Positions 57,936 through 64,000 of a stretch of 64,000 nucleotides of DNA are shown here, in pieces; the stretch's first letter is position 1, and each line of letters begins with the position of its first letter. Source of the DNA: Clostridiales bacterium. GTDB taxonomy: Bacteria; Bacillota_A; Clostridia; Oscillospirales; Oscillospiraceae. Location: positions 14,963 through 78,962 of the forward strand of contig SFKX01000011.1 in NCBI GenBank assembly GCA_004553625.1, read 5' to 3'. A model generated the notes under the pieces. It worked only from the letters and a program-made list of their open reading frames with translations, did not search any database and was not told the DNA's origin. A program made the translations under genes and the position numbers.

Positions 57936-59183
57936 TCACACCTTGCTTTCCGCCTCACGGGCCTCCAGCATGGCCTGTTTGGCATAGAATCTTGCAATTG
58001 CGGCGTCCGCCAGCTCTTTTGTGATCCCGCTGCCCTTTTCCGCCTGGAAGAAAAAGAGCTCTGCCAGGCGCCCCCTCTCTTTGGCATCCATGCGGGTGCC
58101 GAGGCCCCGGTAGTTGTCCGGATCGGTCTTGTGTTTTGCGCGCGCCAGGGCTTTGGCATTGAGCGGGTCGGTCTTTTCGAACTGAGCCAGGGCGTAATGC
58201 CTCTCGAGTCTGGTGGGGTTGTCGCTCAGCACACCCGCGACAAAAGCCCAGGCCGCGACTATGGCGTAGCTGGAGGCCTTGTCCGCATAGTCCCCGTTTG
58301 AGACCTTGCCGTCCTCCCTGGTGAACACAGATTTCTGTTTTTTCATCAGTTCGGAAAACGCCCTGCCGGCCGCCAGCAGTTTCGCATCCTCCCACATTCC
58401 GGGGTGGTTGAGCTTGAGCCTCTCCCACTCGTCGTCCACACCGCCCGTCTTGGCCAGGACGGGCGTGGTCTTTCTGTCTGAAAAGTCCTTGGATGTGATC
58501 GCAGAGCCTTCGTAGTAGTTCATGATAAACGTCCGCGCAGCGCGTACGGTAAACCTGCTGCCGCGCTGTTTCCGGTCTGCAAAGTCCTCGTGCTCCCTCA
58601 AAAGGCCCGCGCTCTGGCACCAGTCCCGGAGCTGAGGCCCCTTCACGGTCTCCAGCATCCTGTCCAGAAGATCGGACGAGACGGCGATATTCGTGTTTGA
58701 TATGAGCTGGACGTCCAGACGCTGCTCCATGTTGAGGCCAAAATATACCTTCACGCCGTGGACCTTTTCGACCCCGCGTTCCAGCGCCTCGGCAATGGCT
58801 ATGTAGCGGTGCTGGCCGCCGATTATTTTCAGCGGATGCTCCCCATCGAACGCAGTGTTGTATTCTGCAACGATGTTGCTGAAACTTCTGCCGTTCAAAG
58901 CGTCCTCTTTCATCTGGATGAACGCGGCGCTGTCCTCCACCACGTCACGATTGGCCCTGTATTCGCCTTGGTTTTCCGCGTCAAGGGGAACATCTATGGT
59001 TCCGTAAGAGATTACGAGTCCCGCCCGGATGTGACATTCGCAGAACAGCGCCCTTTTGATCTCATCTTCAAAGATGTATATCTCCCCTTCTTCCGGGGGA
59101 CACAGCTTGCAAAAATCCTCTATTTCGGCCGCCGTCTCGTCTTTCACGACGCCTCTGTGCTTTACGCAGAATTTTATATCCAT
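57936..59183 (-). CDS. DGQHR/ParB-like domain protein, partner of the HEPN gene
   Basis: The 415-residue protein has a ParB/DGQHR-type nucleotide-binding core: ALNGRSFSNIVAEYNTAFDG, then PLKIIGGQHRYIAIAEAL near residue 118, where GGQHR replaces the usual DGQHR. VQLISNTNIAVSSDLLDRML near residue 158 follows, as in DndB-like and related proteins. The N-terminus (residues 1-60) has a CxH-C pattern (FCECH, CKLC) that may bind metal. The helical C-terminal half is unassigned. It could be a DNA-associated sensor or inhibitor for the HEPN protein. GGGAGG precedes the ATG. Confidence 0.75.
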   Translation of the reverse strand: MDIKFCVKHRGVVKDETAAEIEDFCKLCPPEEGEIYIFEDEIKRALFCECHIRAGLVISYGTIDVPLDAENQGEYRANRDVVEDSAAFIQMKEDALNGRSFSNIVAEYNTAFDGEHPLKIIGGQHRYIAIAEALERGVEKVHGVKVYFGLNMEQRLDVQLISNTNIAVSSDLLDRMLETVKGPQLRDWCQSAGLLREHEDFADRKQRGSRFTVRAARTFIMNYYEGSAITSKDFSDRKTTPVLAKTGGVDDEWERLKLNHPGMWEDAKLLAAGRAFSELMKKQKSVFTREDGKVSNGDYADKASSYAIVAAWAFVAGVLSDNPTRLERHYALAQFEKTDPLNAKALARAKHKTDPDNYRGLGTRMDAKERGRLAELFFFQAEKGSGITKELADAAIARFYAKQAMLEAREAESKV

Positions 59184-59231
59184 CAGGTACCTCCCACAAC
59201 CGCTAATGCAAATGTTTACACCTTCTTGTTA

Positions 59232-59260
59232 ATTATACCACTCTTTGGTATACCTGGCAA
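59232..59260 (-). promoter_or_regulatory. Promoter of the DGQHR-HEPN module with overlapping dyad
   Basis: On the minus strand TTGCCA (59255-59260), 17 bases, TATAAT (59232-59237). A perfect dyad, TATACCA (59234-59240) and TGGTATA (59246-59252), covers the spacer and part of the -10 box, an ideal place for a repressor. Confidence 0.8.
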
Positions 59261-59379
59261 TGCAATCCTACGCCTCCACGGTGAGTTAAGCGGCAGGCGT
59301 TTACTTGAAACCAAAGCCCAATTTACTGCAATATTAGTAGTGACGGCCGTCAGAAAGGACAGAGGAGGTGAAGGTAGTA

Positions 59380-59928
59380 GTGAACGACGAAAAGGCGCTG
59401 CGCGCCATCGGACGCGGTGACGAGGATGCGCTGGCCTGGGTCATAGACCGCTATGCCGCGTATGTCAGCGCAGTCGTCTTTAATATACTGGGCGCGGCCA
59501 TGCAGACGGAGGACCTTGAGGAGACTGTCTCCGACGTTTTTCTTGCTCTGTGGGCCAACTCGGGAAAGGTGAAGCCAGGAAAACTGAAGGCGTATCTGGG
59601 AGGCATCGCCCGGAACAAGGCCAAGGAAAAGCTGCGTTCCGCCTGCATGGAGATATCCCTTGAGGACGACCTGCTCGTTTATAACGGCGCCGGCCCTGAG
59701 CCGGAGCTGGAGGCTCGTGAGGAGGCCGGCTTTGTCCGCCGCGCCCTGCTTGCCATGCAGCAGCCGGACAGGGAGATATTCCTGCGCCACTATTACTATT
59801 ACCAACCGGTATCCCTCATAGCTAGGGAGATGGACATGAACGTCTCAACGGTCAAGACCAGGCTGCGCCGCGGCCGCGGCAGACTGAAAGAGGCGCTTTG
59901 CAAAGGAGGCTATGAAGTTGAAGTCTAG
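59380..59928 (+). CDS. ECF-type RNA polymerase sigma factor
   Basis: A 182-residue sigma factor. Region 2 has ALAWVIDRYAAYVSAVVFNIL and the core-binding DLEETVSDVFLALW; region 4 has REIFLRHYYYYQPVSLIAREMDMNVSTVKTRLRRGRGRLKEAL. The GTG at 59380 follows GAGGAGG at about 11 bases; a GTG at 59368 overlaps the ribosome site. Its gene overlaps the anti-sigma gene by 17 bases, the usual arrangement for coupled production. The stimulus is unknown. Confidence 0.92.
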   Translation: MNDEKALRAIGRGDEDALAWVIDRYAAYVSAVVFNILGAAMQTEDLEETVSDVFLALWANSGKVKPGKLKAYLGGIARNKAKEKLRSACMEISLEDDLLVYNGAGPEPELEAREEAGFVRRALLAMQQPDREIFLRHYYYYQPVSLIAREMDMNVSTVKTRLRRGRGRLKEALCKGGYEVEV

Positions 59929-61006
59929 GATATCTGACATGATGGACGGCATAATGGACGACAGCGTGGACATTTGCGAGCAGTGCATCTGTGACCCGGT
60001 GCAAATCCGAGAAAAAGTATTTAAGAGGCTCCCCAAAAACACCAGGGCGAAAAGGCGGAGGTCGAGACTCTCACGTACAGCGCTGATAGCTGCATCGTTG
60101 GCTCTGACGTTATCCGTGAGCGCGCTCGCCTACGTGGGGTTCGTGGTGTATGGGGACCCTGCCGCGATGTTGGAGGCACTTTTTGGAGACGTCTCAGACT
60201 CGCGGCCAGATGGGATCGTAGAATTTGATGAAAGCGGCGACGCAGTCGTTGCGCTGCCAGGCTGGGAGCGCGTTCCGGTAAACGAGGAGCTTGCGGCGGA
60301 CTTGGCCGAAAGCATCGGAGCGGTGGACGCCAGCGTGGCCTGGGACGGATATACGCTCAAGGTCGAGGCAGCGCTTTATGACCCGCAGACGCAGTCTGGG
60401 CTGCTGTACTACAGCATTGAGAACCCGGACGGGGTTAGCGGCTACGTCGTTAGGGCGCAAAACAGCGTGATTTTTCCGAAGGAGAGCATAGATTTTGCGC
60501 CCGGTCTGGGCTCCGGCTGGGGCGGAGCCTGCTATCTGGACGAAGTCCGGACGACTGCGACGAAGGTATATCTATGCACCTATTACATCGGGTGCGAGGG
60601 CATAGCCGGCGAGGACTGGGAGCCGGACAAGCTGCAGCTCCTGGTGCGGTCCAATATGGACGGGGAGCTTTTGGCGAGCGTGGAGTTTGAGCACTCGTGT
60701 GGAAGCGTGTCCGGTTTAAATCTTGCCGGCGGGAGCATTGTCGTATCTCCGATAGGCATCCGCATCTACAGTGCCGAGATGGGGTATGAGTCGGGCAACG
60801 ACATAAAGAGCATAGTTCTGAACTTTGACAGCGGTGAGAAATATGTGGTATTGGACGAGTCCAACGTCCTGTGGGAAGGCACGGATAATACGACGTACGG
60901 GCTGCTGGACGGCGTCTCCGATGCGCCGAGCGTAACATATACGTTCAACCGCCTTGTAGACATCGGTGCTCTGGAAAGCGTGACGATAAACGGCTGTGAC
61001 TACTGA
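59912..61006 (+). CDS. Membrane anti-sigma factor-like protein (DUF4179-like)
   Basis: The 364-residue protein begins with a short cytoplasmic part (MKLKSRISDMMDGIMDD, with CEQC), then basic residues and one membrane helix (about residues 55-78, TALIAASLALTLSVSALAYV). The remaining 280 residues should lie outside: a beta-rich sensor with pieces such as LLYYSIENPDGVSGYVV and VSPIGIRIYSAEMGYESG that resemble DUF4179 proteins. It is coupled to the ECF sigma gene and likely holds the sigma factor at the membrane until a signal. AAAGGAGG precedes the ATG. Confidence 0.82.
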   Translation: MKLKSRISDMMDGIMDDSVDICEQCICDPVQIREKVFKRLPKNTRAKRRRSRLSRTALIAASLALTLSVSALAYVGFVVYGDPAAMLEALFGDVSDSRPDGIVEFDESGDAVVALPGWERVPVNEELAADLAESIGAVDASVAWDGYTLKVEAALYDPQTQSGLLYYSIENPDGVSGYVVRAQNSVIFPKESIDFAPGLGSGWGGACYLDEVRTTATKVYLCTYYIGCEGIAGEDWEPDKLQLLVRSNMDGELLASVEFEHSCGSVSGLNLAGGSIVVSPIGIRIYSAEMGYESGNDIKSIVLNFDSGEKYVVLDESNVLWEGTDNTTYGLLDGVSDAPSVTYTFNRLVDIGALESVTINGCDY

Positions 61007-61072
61007 AACGGCACTCCGCAACCGGCCCAGTCACAGGTGTTTTGGCAGCTAAACAACATAAATGAATACAAA

Positions 61073-61103
61073 AAACGCTGCAAGCATATCGCTTGCAGCG
61101 TTT
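61073..61103. terminator. Terminator next to the tRNA-Arg remnant
   Basis: Arms AAACGCTGCAAGC (61073-61085) and GCTTGCAGCGTTT (61091-61103). The A run on its left makes it a terminator for minus-strand transcription, so it probably belonged to the tRNA-Arg gene; it can also end the anti-sigma transcript. Confidence 0.8.
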
Positions 61104-61108
61104 GTCGT

Positions 61109-61153
61109 TGGCACCCCCGGCGCGACTCGAACGCACTACATTCCGCTTAGGAG
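61109..61153 (-). tRNA. 3' half of a tRNA-Arg(CCU), attachment-site remnant
   Basis: On the minus strand, from tRNA position 32 to the end, the geometry is exact: anticodon loop CTCCTAA (61147-61153), 3' anticodon stem GCGGA, variable loop ATGTA, T arm GTGCG-TTCGAGT-CGCGC, acceptor strand CGGGGGT, discriminator G and CCA (61109-61111). The bases before the loop (CCAAA) cannot pair with GCGGA and no D arm or 5' acceptor is present. This is the att half-site left when an element integrates in the tRNA anticodon loop. Confidence 0.85.
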
Positions 61154-61273
61154 TTTGGCGTTCCAATTCTGTGTTCTTCTCTACTTCCTCTACAGTTTCT
61201 TCTCGTTTCATATCATGCCGTACGGCGGATACACCTAATCACAAATTGTCTCTATAATACCCTGCTTTTAACC

Positions 61274-61311
61274 GCTTTTCAAAAGTCGTATTAGCAAGAA
61301 ATTAGCAGGAA
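61274..61311 (+). repeat. 38-bp direct repeat, copy 1
   Basis: It begins GCTTTTCAAAAGTCGTATTA and contains ATTAGCAAG and ATTAGCAGGAA. It is 35/38 identical to the copy at 63635-63672 and lies 69 bases before the first excisionase-like gene. Confidence 0.85.
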
Positions 61312-61380
61312 AGATGATTTGCCGCTCTGCCGGACAGCATCAAAACGGCCCATTCGGCGACATATTCAGGAGGAAAAATC

Positions 61381-61578
61381 ATGGAACAAAAAGAGAAAGA
61401 ATTGCAGCCCCAGACCCGTGCCTATACGGTGGAAGAGATCGCGGCCATCCTTCATATCGGGCGGTCATCTGCATATACCCTGGTCAAGAAAGGGTACTTT
61501 AAAAGCGTACGCATCGGTACAGCCATCCGGATCTCCAGAAAATCCTTTGACGAGTGGCTGGATCAATTGGAGTTGTAA
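61381..61578 (+). CDS. Excisionase-like (MerR/Xis-type) HTH protein, copy 1
   Basis: A 65-residue DNA-binding protein: AYTVEEIAAILHIGRSSAYTLVKKGYFKSVRIGTAIRISRKSFDEWL spans residues 18-63, the helix-turn-helix 'helix_turn_helix 17' layout of excisionases from conjugative and integrative elements. GGAGGAAAAATC precedes the ATG. A terminator follows at 61585-61621. It is closely similar to the gene at 63736 and marks the element's recombination module; the integrase must lie outside the window. Confidence 0.88.
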   Translation: MEQKEKELQPQTRAYTVEEIAAILHIGRSSAYTLVKKGYFKSVRIGTAIRISRKSFDEWLDQLEL

Positions 61579-61584
61579 TGCAGC

Positions 61585-61621
61585 GGAGCGTACCATGGTG
61601 AGGCTGTGGTACGCTCCTTTT
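61585..61621 (+). terminator. Terminator of excisionase-like gene 1
   Basis: Arms GGAGCGTACCA (61585-61595) and TGGTACGCTCC (61607-61617) followed by TTTT. Confidence 0.85.
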
Positions 61622-61718
61622 AAAAATACATGGTATAACAGCACCACACTTTGGATAGTATAGCAGCGTATTTATCAATATTAGCCGCATAATATTGTAA
61701 GTATACTTATAATATTTA

Positions 61719-61747
61719 TTGACAAAAATGAAGATTGGCGCTACTAT
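61719..61747 (+). promoter_or_regulatory. Promoter of the AAA/DUF4143 ATPase gene
   Basis: TTGACA (61719-61724), 17 bases, TACTAT (61742-61747), just before the AAGGAGGTGG ribosome site of the gene at 61769. Confidence 0.55.
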
Positions 61748-61768
61748 ATTATAAAAGGAGGTGGTTGC

Positions 61769-63220
61769 ATGGCTATCATCAGCAAGGAAGGGCTGCTGAA
61801 GGTGCTGGTTTCCTACAACCCCTGGTGGAAAACAGGAGTCGTGAACCCGAAACTGTCCAAAACTTATAAGCGGTTTGCCTTTTACGAGGCCATGAAACGC
61901 CTGAATCAGACGGACATCCGGCGCACAGTGGTTTTAACCGGCACAAGACGAGTGGGAAAGACCACCATACAGTACCAGATGATCGAGGCTCTGCTCCAGG
62001 GCGGCGTGCCGCCTCAGAAGATCGTCTTTATCTCCATGGATCATCCCATGCTGAAGCTGAGCGCCATGAACGAAATTCTGGAGTGCTATCACGAAAATAT
62101 CTATCCGGAGCAGGATGTCTATTACTTCTTTGACGAGATCCAGTATGCGCAGGACTGGGACAAATGGCTGAAGGCGATCTACGATATGCAGCCGGACACC
62201 AAAATGGTAGCCACCGGCTCGGCCAGTCCGGTTTTGATTAAAGGCAGCCAGGAGAGTGGCGCTGGACGATGGTCGGCCATCCAGGTCCCTACACTGTCTT
62301 TCTATGAGTACTGTGAACTTCTGAATGTGGATCGCCCCGACCTGCCGGATGACTTGAAGATCACCCCGCTGGTGTATAAGACACAGCAGGAACGCACCCA
62401 GATCATGCTTCAGCTCTCCAAGGTGCAGAACCACTTTAACCGCTATCTGCAAGTGGGTGGATTCCCCGAACTGGCCCTGGCCGACAACGACATTCTGGCC
62501 CAGCAAGTCATGCGGGAAGATGTGGTGGACAAAGTACTCAAACGGGATCTGCCTTCCCTTTACAAGATCCGCAATGCCACAGAGTTGGAGCGTATCTTCC
62601 TCTATCTCTGCAATGTTTCTTCTGAAATCGTTTCTATTGAGGCGATTGCAAAGGAGCTGAATGGTGTTTCCAGGCCCACCGTCGAAAACTATATTGACTA
62701 TTTGGAAAGCGCCAATCTGATTTATCAGAGCTGGCCCGTCAATATGGCGGGGAAAAAGGTCCTCAAAGCCAGCCCCAAGATTTATATTGCCGACGCGGCG
62801 ATCCGCAATGCGGTTCTGATGGATGACTCCATGCTGAGTGATCCGGTGGAAATGGGAAAAGTCGTGGAAACGGCCGTTTACAAGCATGTGGCCGCATTTT
62901 ATTATCAGCAGCAGGCCGCATCGGTGGGATACTATCGCGGCGGCAAGCGTGGCAAGGAAATCGATGTTGTGGTAGAATACTCCAATTCCAAGAACATTCT
63001 CATTGAGGTGAAGTATCGGGAGGGTGCCCCCATACCAGATGATTCCGCCATCGTAGAGCTGAGCGGAGAGGCTGCGGCCTCCATCGTGGTGACCAAAACC
63101 GCCGATGACTTTGGTGTCCACAATACGAAGAACGGAAAAGATTTGATCCGTATCCCGGCCTTTGCCTTCCTCTATCTGCTTGGTCATGCAGAAAAGCACG
63201 GCTACCGTGGGATGGAATAA
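61769..63220 (+). CDS. AAA ATPase with C-terminal DUF4143 domain
   Basis: The 483-residue protein has the AAA_14 ATPase start TVVLTGTRRVGKTTIQYQMIEALL (Walker A GTRRVGKTT near residue 58), Walker B YYFFDEIQYAQDWDKWLKAIYD near residue 117 and sensor KMVATGSASPVLIKGSQESGAGR. The DUF4143 part follows, with a winged-helix segment ISIEAIAKELNGVSRPTVENYIDYLESANLIY near residue 290, and ends in a nuclease-like EIDVVVEYSNSKNILIEVKY (E-I-D ... E-V-K). The family is common on mobile elements and in variable loci; its job is unclear. AAGGAGGTGG precedes the ATG. G+C is lower than the chromosomal genes. Confidence 0.92.
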   Translation: MAIISKEGLLKVLVSYNPWWKTGVVNPKLSKTYKRFAFYEAMKRLNQTDIRRTVVLTGTRRVGKTTIQYQMIEALLQGGVPPQKIVFISMDHPMLKLSAMNEILECYHENIYPEQDVYYFFDEIQYAQDWDKWLKAIYDMQPDTKMVATGSASPVLIKGSQESGAGRWSAIQVPTLSFYEYCELLNVDRPDLPDDLKITPLVYKTQQERTQIMLQLSKVQNHFNRYLQVGGFPELALADNDILAQQVMREDVVDKVLKRDLPSLYKIRNATELERIFLYLCNVSSEIVSIEAIAKELNGVSRPTVENYIDYLESANLIYQSWPVNMAGKKVLKASPKIYIADAAIRNAVLMDDSMLSDPVEMGKVVETAVYKHVAAFYYQQQAASVGYYRGGKRGKEIDVVVEYSNSKNILIEVKYREGAPIPDDSAIVELSGEAAASIVVTKTADDFGVHNTKNGKDLIRIPAFAFLYLLGHAEKHGYRGME

Positions 63221-63235
63221 TGACAGAGTATAGAT

Positions 63236-63270
63236 GGAGAGCGTGGTGCATGAGCGCCACGCTCTCCTGT
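63236..63270 (+). terminator. Terminator-like hairpin after the ATPase gene
   Basis: GGAGAGCGTGG (63236-63246) pairs with CCACGCTCTCC (63257-63267), followed by a weak T-rich stretch. Confidence 0.7.
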
Positions 63271-63567
63271 TTGCTTCATAAGTTTCTGTTATATTTCTGC
63301 TGCCGCTGTGAGAGCTGGCAAATCATAAATTCGAACGATTTATCCGGAAAATTGTGTATGAGGCTTGGAACTATCCAAAATATTTTATATTGATTTCATA
63401 ACAATTAAGCAAACATTTTGATATAAAATGACACGATGCAGCACTGTAAGTGCACGAAAGAACAAAAGCATCTTATACAGCCAGACCATAAATTGTTCGA
63501 AGCCGTTAGGAGTACGGCGTACCATTTCGTAAATTGTTCATATCATATCTTCCCGTGTTGTTTCTTC

Positions 63568-63601
63568 GCAAATTGTGCTGCCTGGAGGCAGGTCAATTTG
63601 C
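63568..63601. repeat. Long inverted repeat
   Basis: GCAAATTGTGCTGCC (63568-63582) and GGCAGGTCAATTTGC (63587-63601) pair at 13 of 15 positions around a 4-base loop. There is no T run, so it is not a terminator. Confidence 0.65.
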
Positions 63602-63634
63602 ACAAATTCCCCTGAAATATTCTGTCTTACAACG

Positions 63635-63672
63635 GCTTTTCAAATGTCGTATTAGCAAGGTATTAGCAGGAA
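63635..63672 (+). repeat. 38-bp direct repeat, copy 2
   Basis: Same sequence as 61274-61311 except three positions (A/T at position 11, AA/GT at 26-27). A shorter related stretch, CATATTAGCAAGG, follows at about 63712-63724 just before the second excisionase-like gene. Confidence 0.85.
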
Positions 63673-63735
63673 CCCCTTGTGACAGAGGGCTTCCAGGGGT
63701 CATTTCAAAATCATATTAGCAAGGGAGATAGTTTT

Positions 63736-63945
63736 ATGAGCACCAACGAAAAAGGGACGCCCCAAAGCAGAACATACACCGTGAATGACATCGCAGCCAT
63801 TCTCGGTATCGGCCGCGCTTCGGCCTATAAACTCGCCAACTCCGGATTGTTCAAGACGATCCGCATCGGCAATATGATCCGCATCTCCAGGAAGTCCTTT
63901 GAGGACTGGCTGAAGGCGGAGGGATTGGACGACGAAACAGAATAA
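63736..63945 (+). CDS. Excisionase-like (MerR/Xis-type) HTH protein, copy 2
   Basis: A 69-residue paralogue of the gene at 61381. The core TYTVNDIAAILGIGRASAYKLANSGLFKTIRIGNMIRISRKSFEDWL occupies residues 13-59 and differs from copy 1 mainly at recognition-helix positions. AAGGGAG lies 10 bases before the ATG, and frames extending to 63679 lack a ribosome site. A terminator-like hairpin (AAACCGCTG/CAGCGGTTT) follows. Two excisionase copies in one element suggest duplication or nested elements. Confidence 0.88.
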   Translation: MSTNEKGTPQSRTYTVNDIAAILGIGRASAYKLANSGLFKTIRIGNMIRISRKSFEDWLKAEGLDDETE

Positions 63946-63952
63946 TTACATG

Positions 63953-63992
63953 AAACCGCTGTAAGCAAGTAGATTGCAGCGGTTTTATTTTG
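63953..63992 (+). terminator. Terminator of excisionase-like gene 2
   Basis: AAACCGCTG (63953-63961) pairs with CAGCGGTTT (63977-63985), followed by TATTTTG. Confidence 0.8.
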
Positions 63993-64000
63993 CTCTGGGA

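Larger units (their letters stand above)
61007..61380. other. 374-base junction between chromosome and integrated element
   Basis: From left to right it holds a terminator (61073-61103), the tRNA-Arg 3' half (61109-61153), about 120 bases without recognisable features, and the 38-bp repeat copy 1 (61274-61311) before the first excisionase-like gene. Confidence 0.75.
63221..63735. other. 515-base AT-rich non-coding region of the element
   Basis: No gene is supported. It holds a hairpin after the ATPase gene (63236-63267), an ATAAAT/ATTTAT inverted repeat near 63328-63345, repeated AAATTGTTC and CAAATTG words at 63490-63600, a long hairpin at 63568-63601 and the second 38-bp repeat. It could be a control or origin-like region. 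Confidence 0.55.

Noticed and set aside
61109..61211. Intact tRNA-Arg at the element junction
   Set aside because: The 5' acceptor, D arm and 5' anticodon stem are missing; only the 3' half can be folded.
1..64000. CRISPR arrays, insertion sequences or rRNA genes
   Set aside because: No regularly spaced repeats, transposase frames or rRNA sequence were seen; the only repeats are the short pairs listed.

Overview
The window looks like chromosome of a GC-rich anaerobic Firmicute, most likely a gut Clostridia of the Oscillospiraceae/Ruminococcaceae type. That is inferred from G+C-rich coding sequence with strong GGAGG ribosome sites and frequent TTG/GTG starts, an S-box (SAM-I) riboswitch, RNase Y, a DUF1292 protein, a BofC-like protein, a type III glutamine synthetase, many lipoprotein sugar and peptide receptors, and tungsten-type aldehyde oxidoreductase and 2-hydroxyacyl-CoA dehydratase genes. 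No species can be named from the sequence alone.

Layout. 1-8.9 kb: the end of a family 2 glycosidase, tRNA-Leu(UAG), a DUF554 membrane protein with a DMT exporter, a GH25 lipoprotein, a SAM riboswitch in front of a nucleotidyltransferase and metK, a possible GNAT-type protein and rny. 9.1-13.5 kb: a PMT-type glycosyltransferase, a PHP phosphatase, rpiB and a TIM-barrel-like protein. 13.5-30.2 kb: two carbohydrate loci. The first (minus strand) has a cytoplasmic GH13, a receptor, two permeases and a lipoprotein GH13 amylase, with a divergent LacI regulator and a separate starch-binding-like lipoprotein. The second (plus strand) has LacI, a receptor, two permeases and two tandem GH30 glycosidases. 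Neither has its own ATPase; a MsmK/UgpC-type ATPase at 44.4-45.6 kb next to a GntR regulator is the obvious shared engine.

30.3-44.1 kb: cell-wall genes (NlpC/P60, a class A PBP), two small conserved proteins, a structured RNA that is probably 6S RNA, and a five-gene Opp oligopeptide transporter. In that transporter the receptor OppA appears circularly permuted (its normally C-terminal part sits right after the lipobox) and OppC carries an extra extracytoplasmic region of several hundred residues. 46.8-53.9 kb: two redox operons, ferredoxin-AOR-MoaD-like-alcohol dehydrogenase, and two 2-hydroxyacyl-CoA dehydratase family proteins plus a 68-residue membrane protein driven by a consensus promoter. 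54-61 kb: an XRE repressor with two operator-like dyads, nadE, glnN, a HEPN + DGQHR/ParB-like gene pair with a promoter-overlapping dyad, and an ECF sigma/anti-sigma pair.

From about 61.1 kb to the right end the sequence is less GC-rich and belongs to an integrated element. Its edge is the 3' half (anticodon loop to CCA) of a tRNA-Arg(CCU), a classic attachment-site scar. It carries two excisionase-like HTH genes, each preceded by a nearly identical 38-bp repeat, around an AAA/DUF4143 ATPase gene. The integrase is not in the window. Coordinates of short sites were read by eye and functions were assigned from recognised motifs, without database searches.
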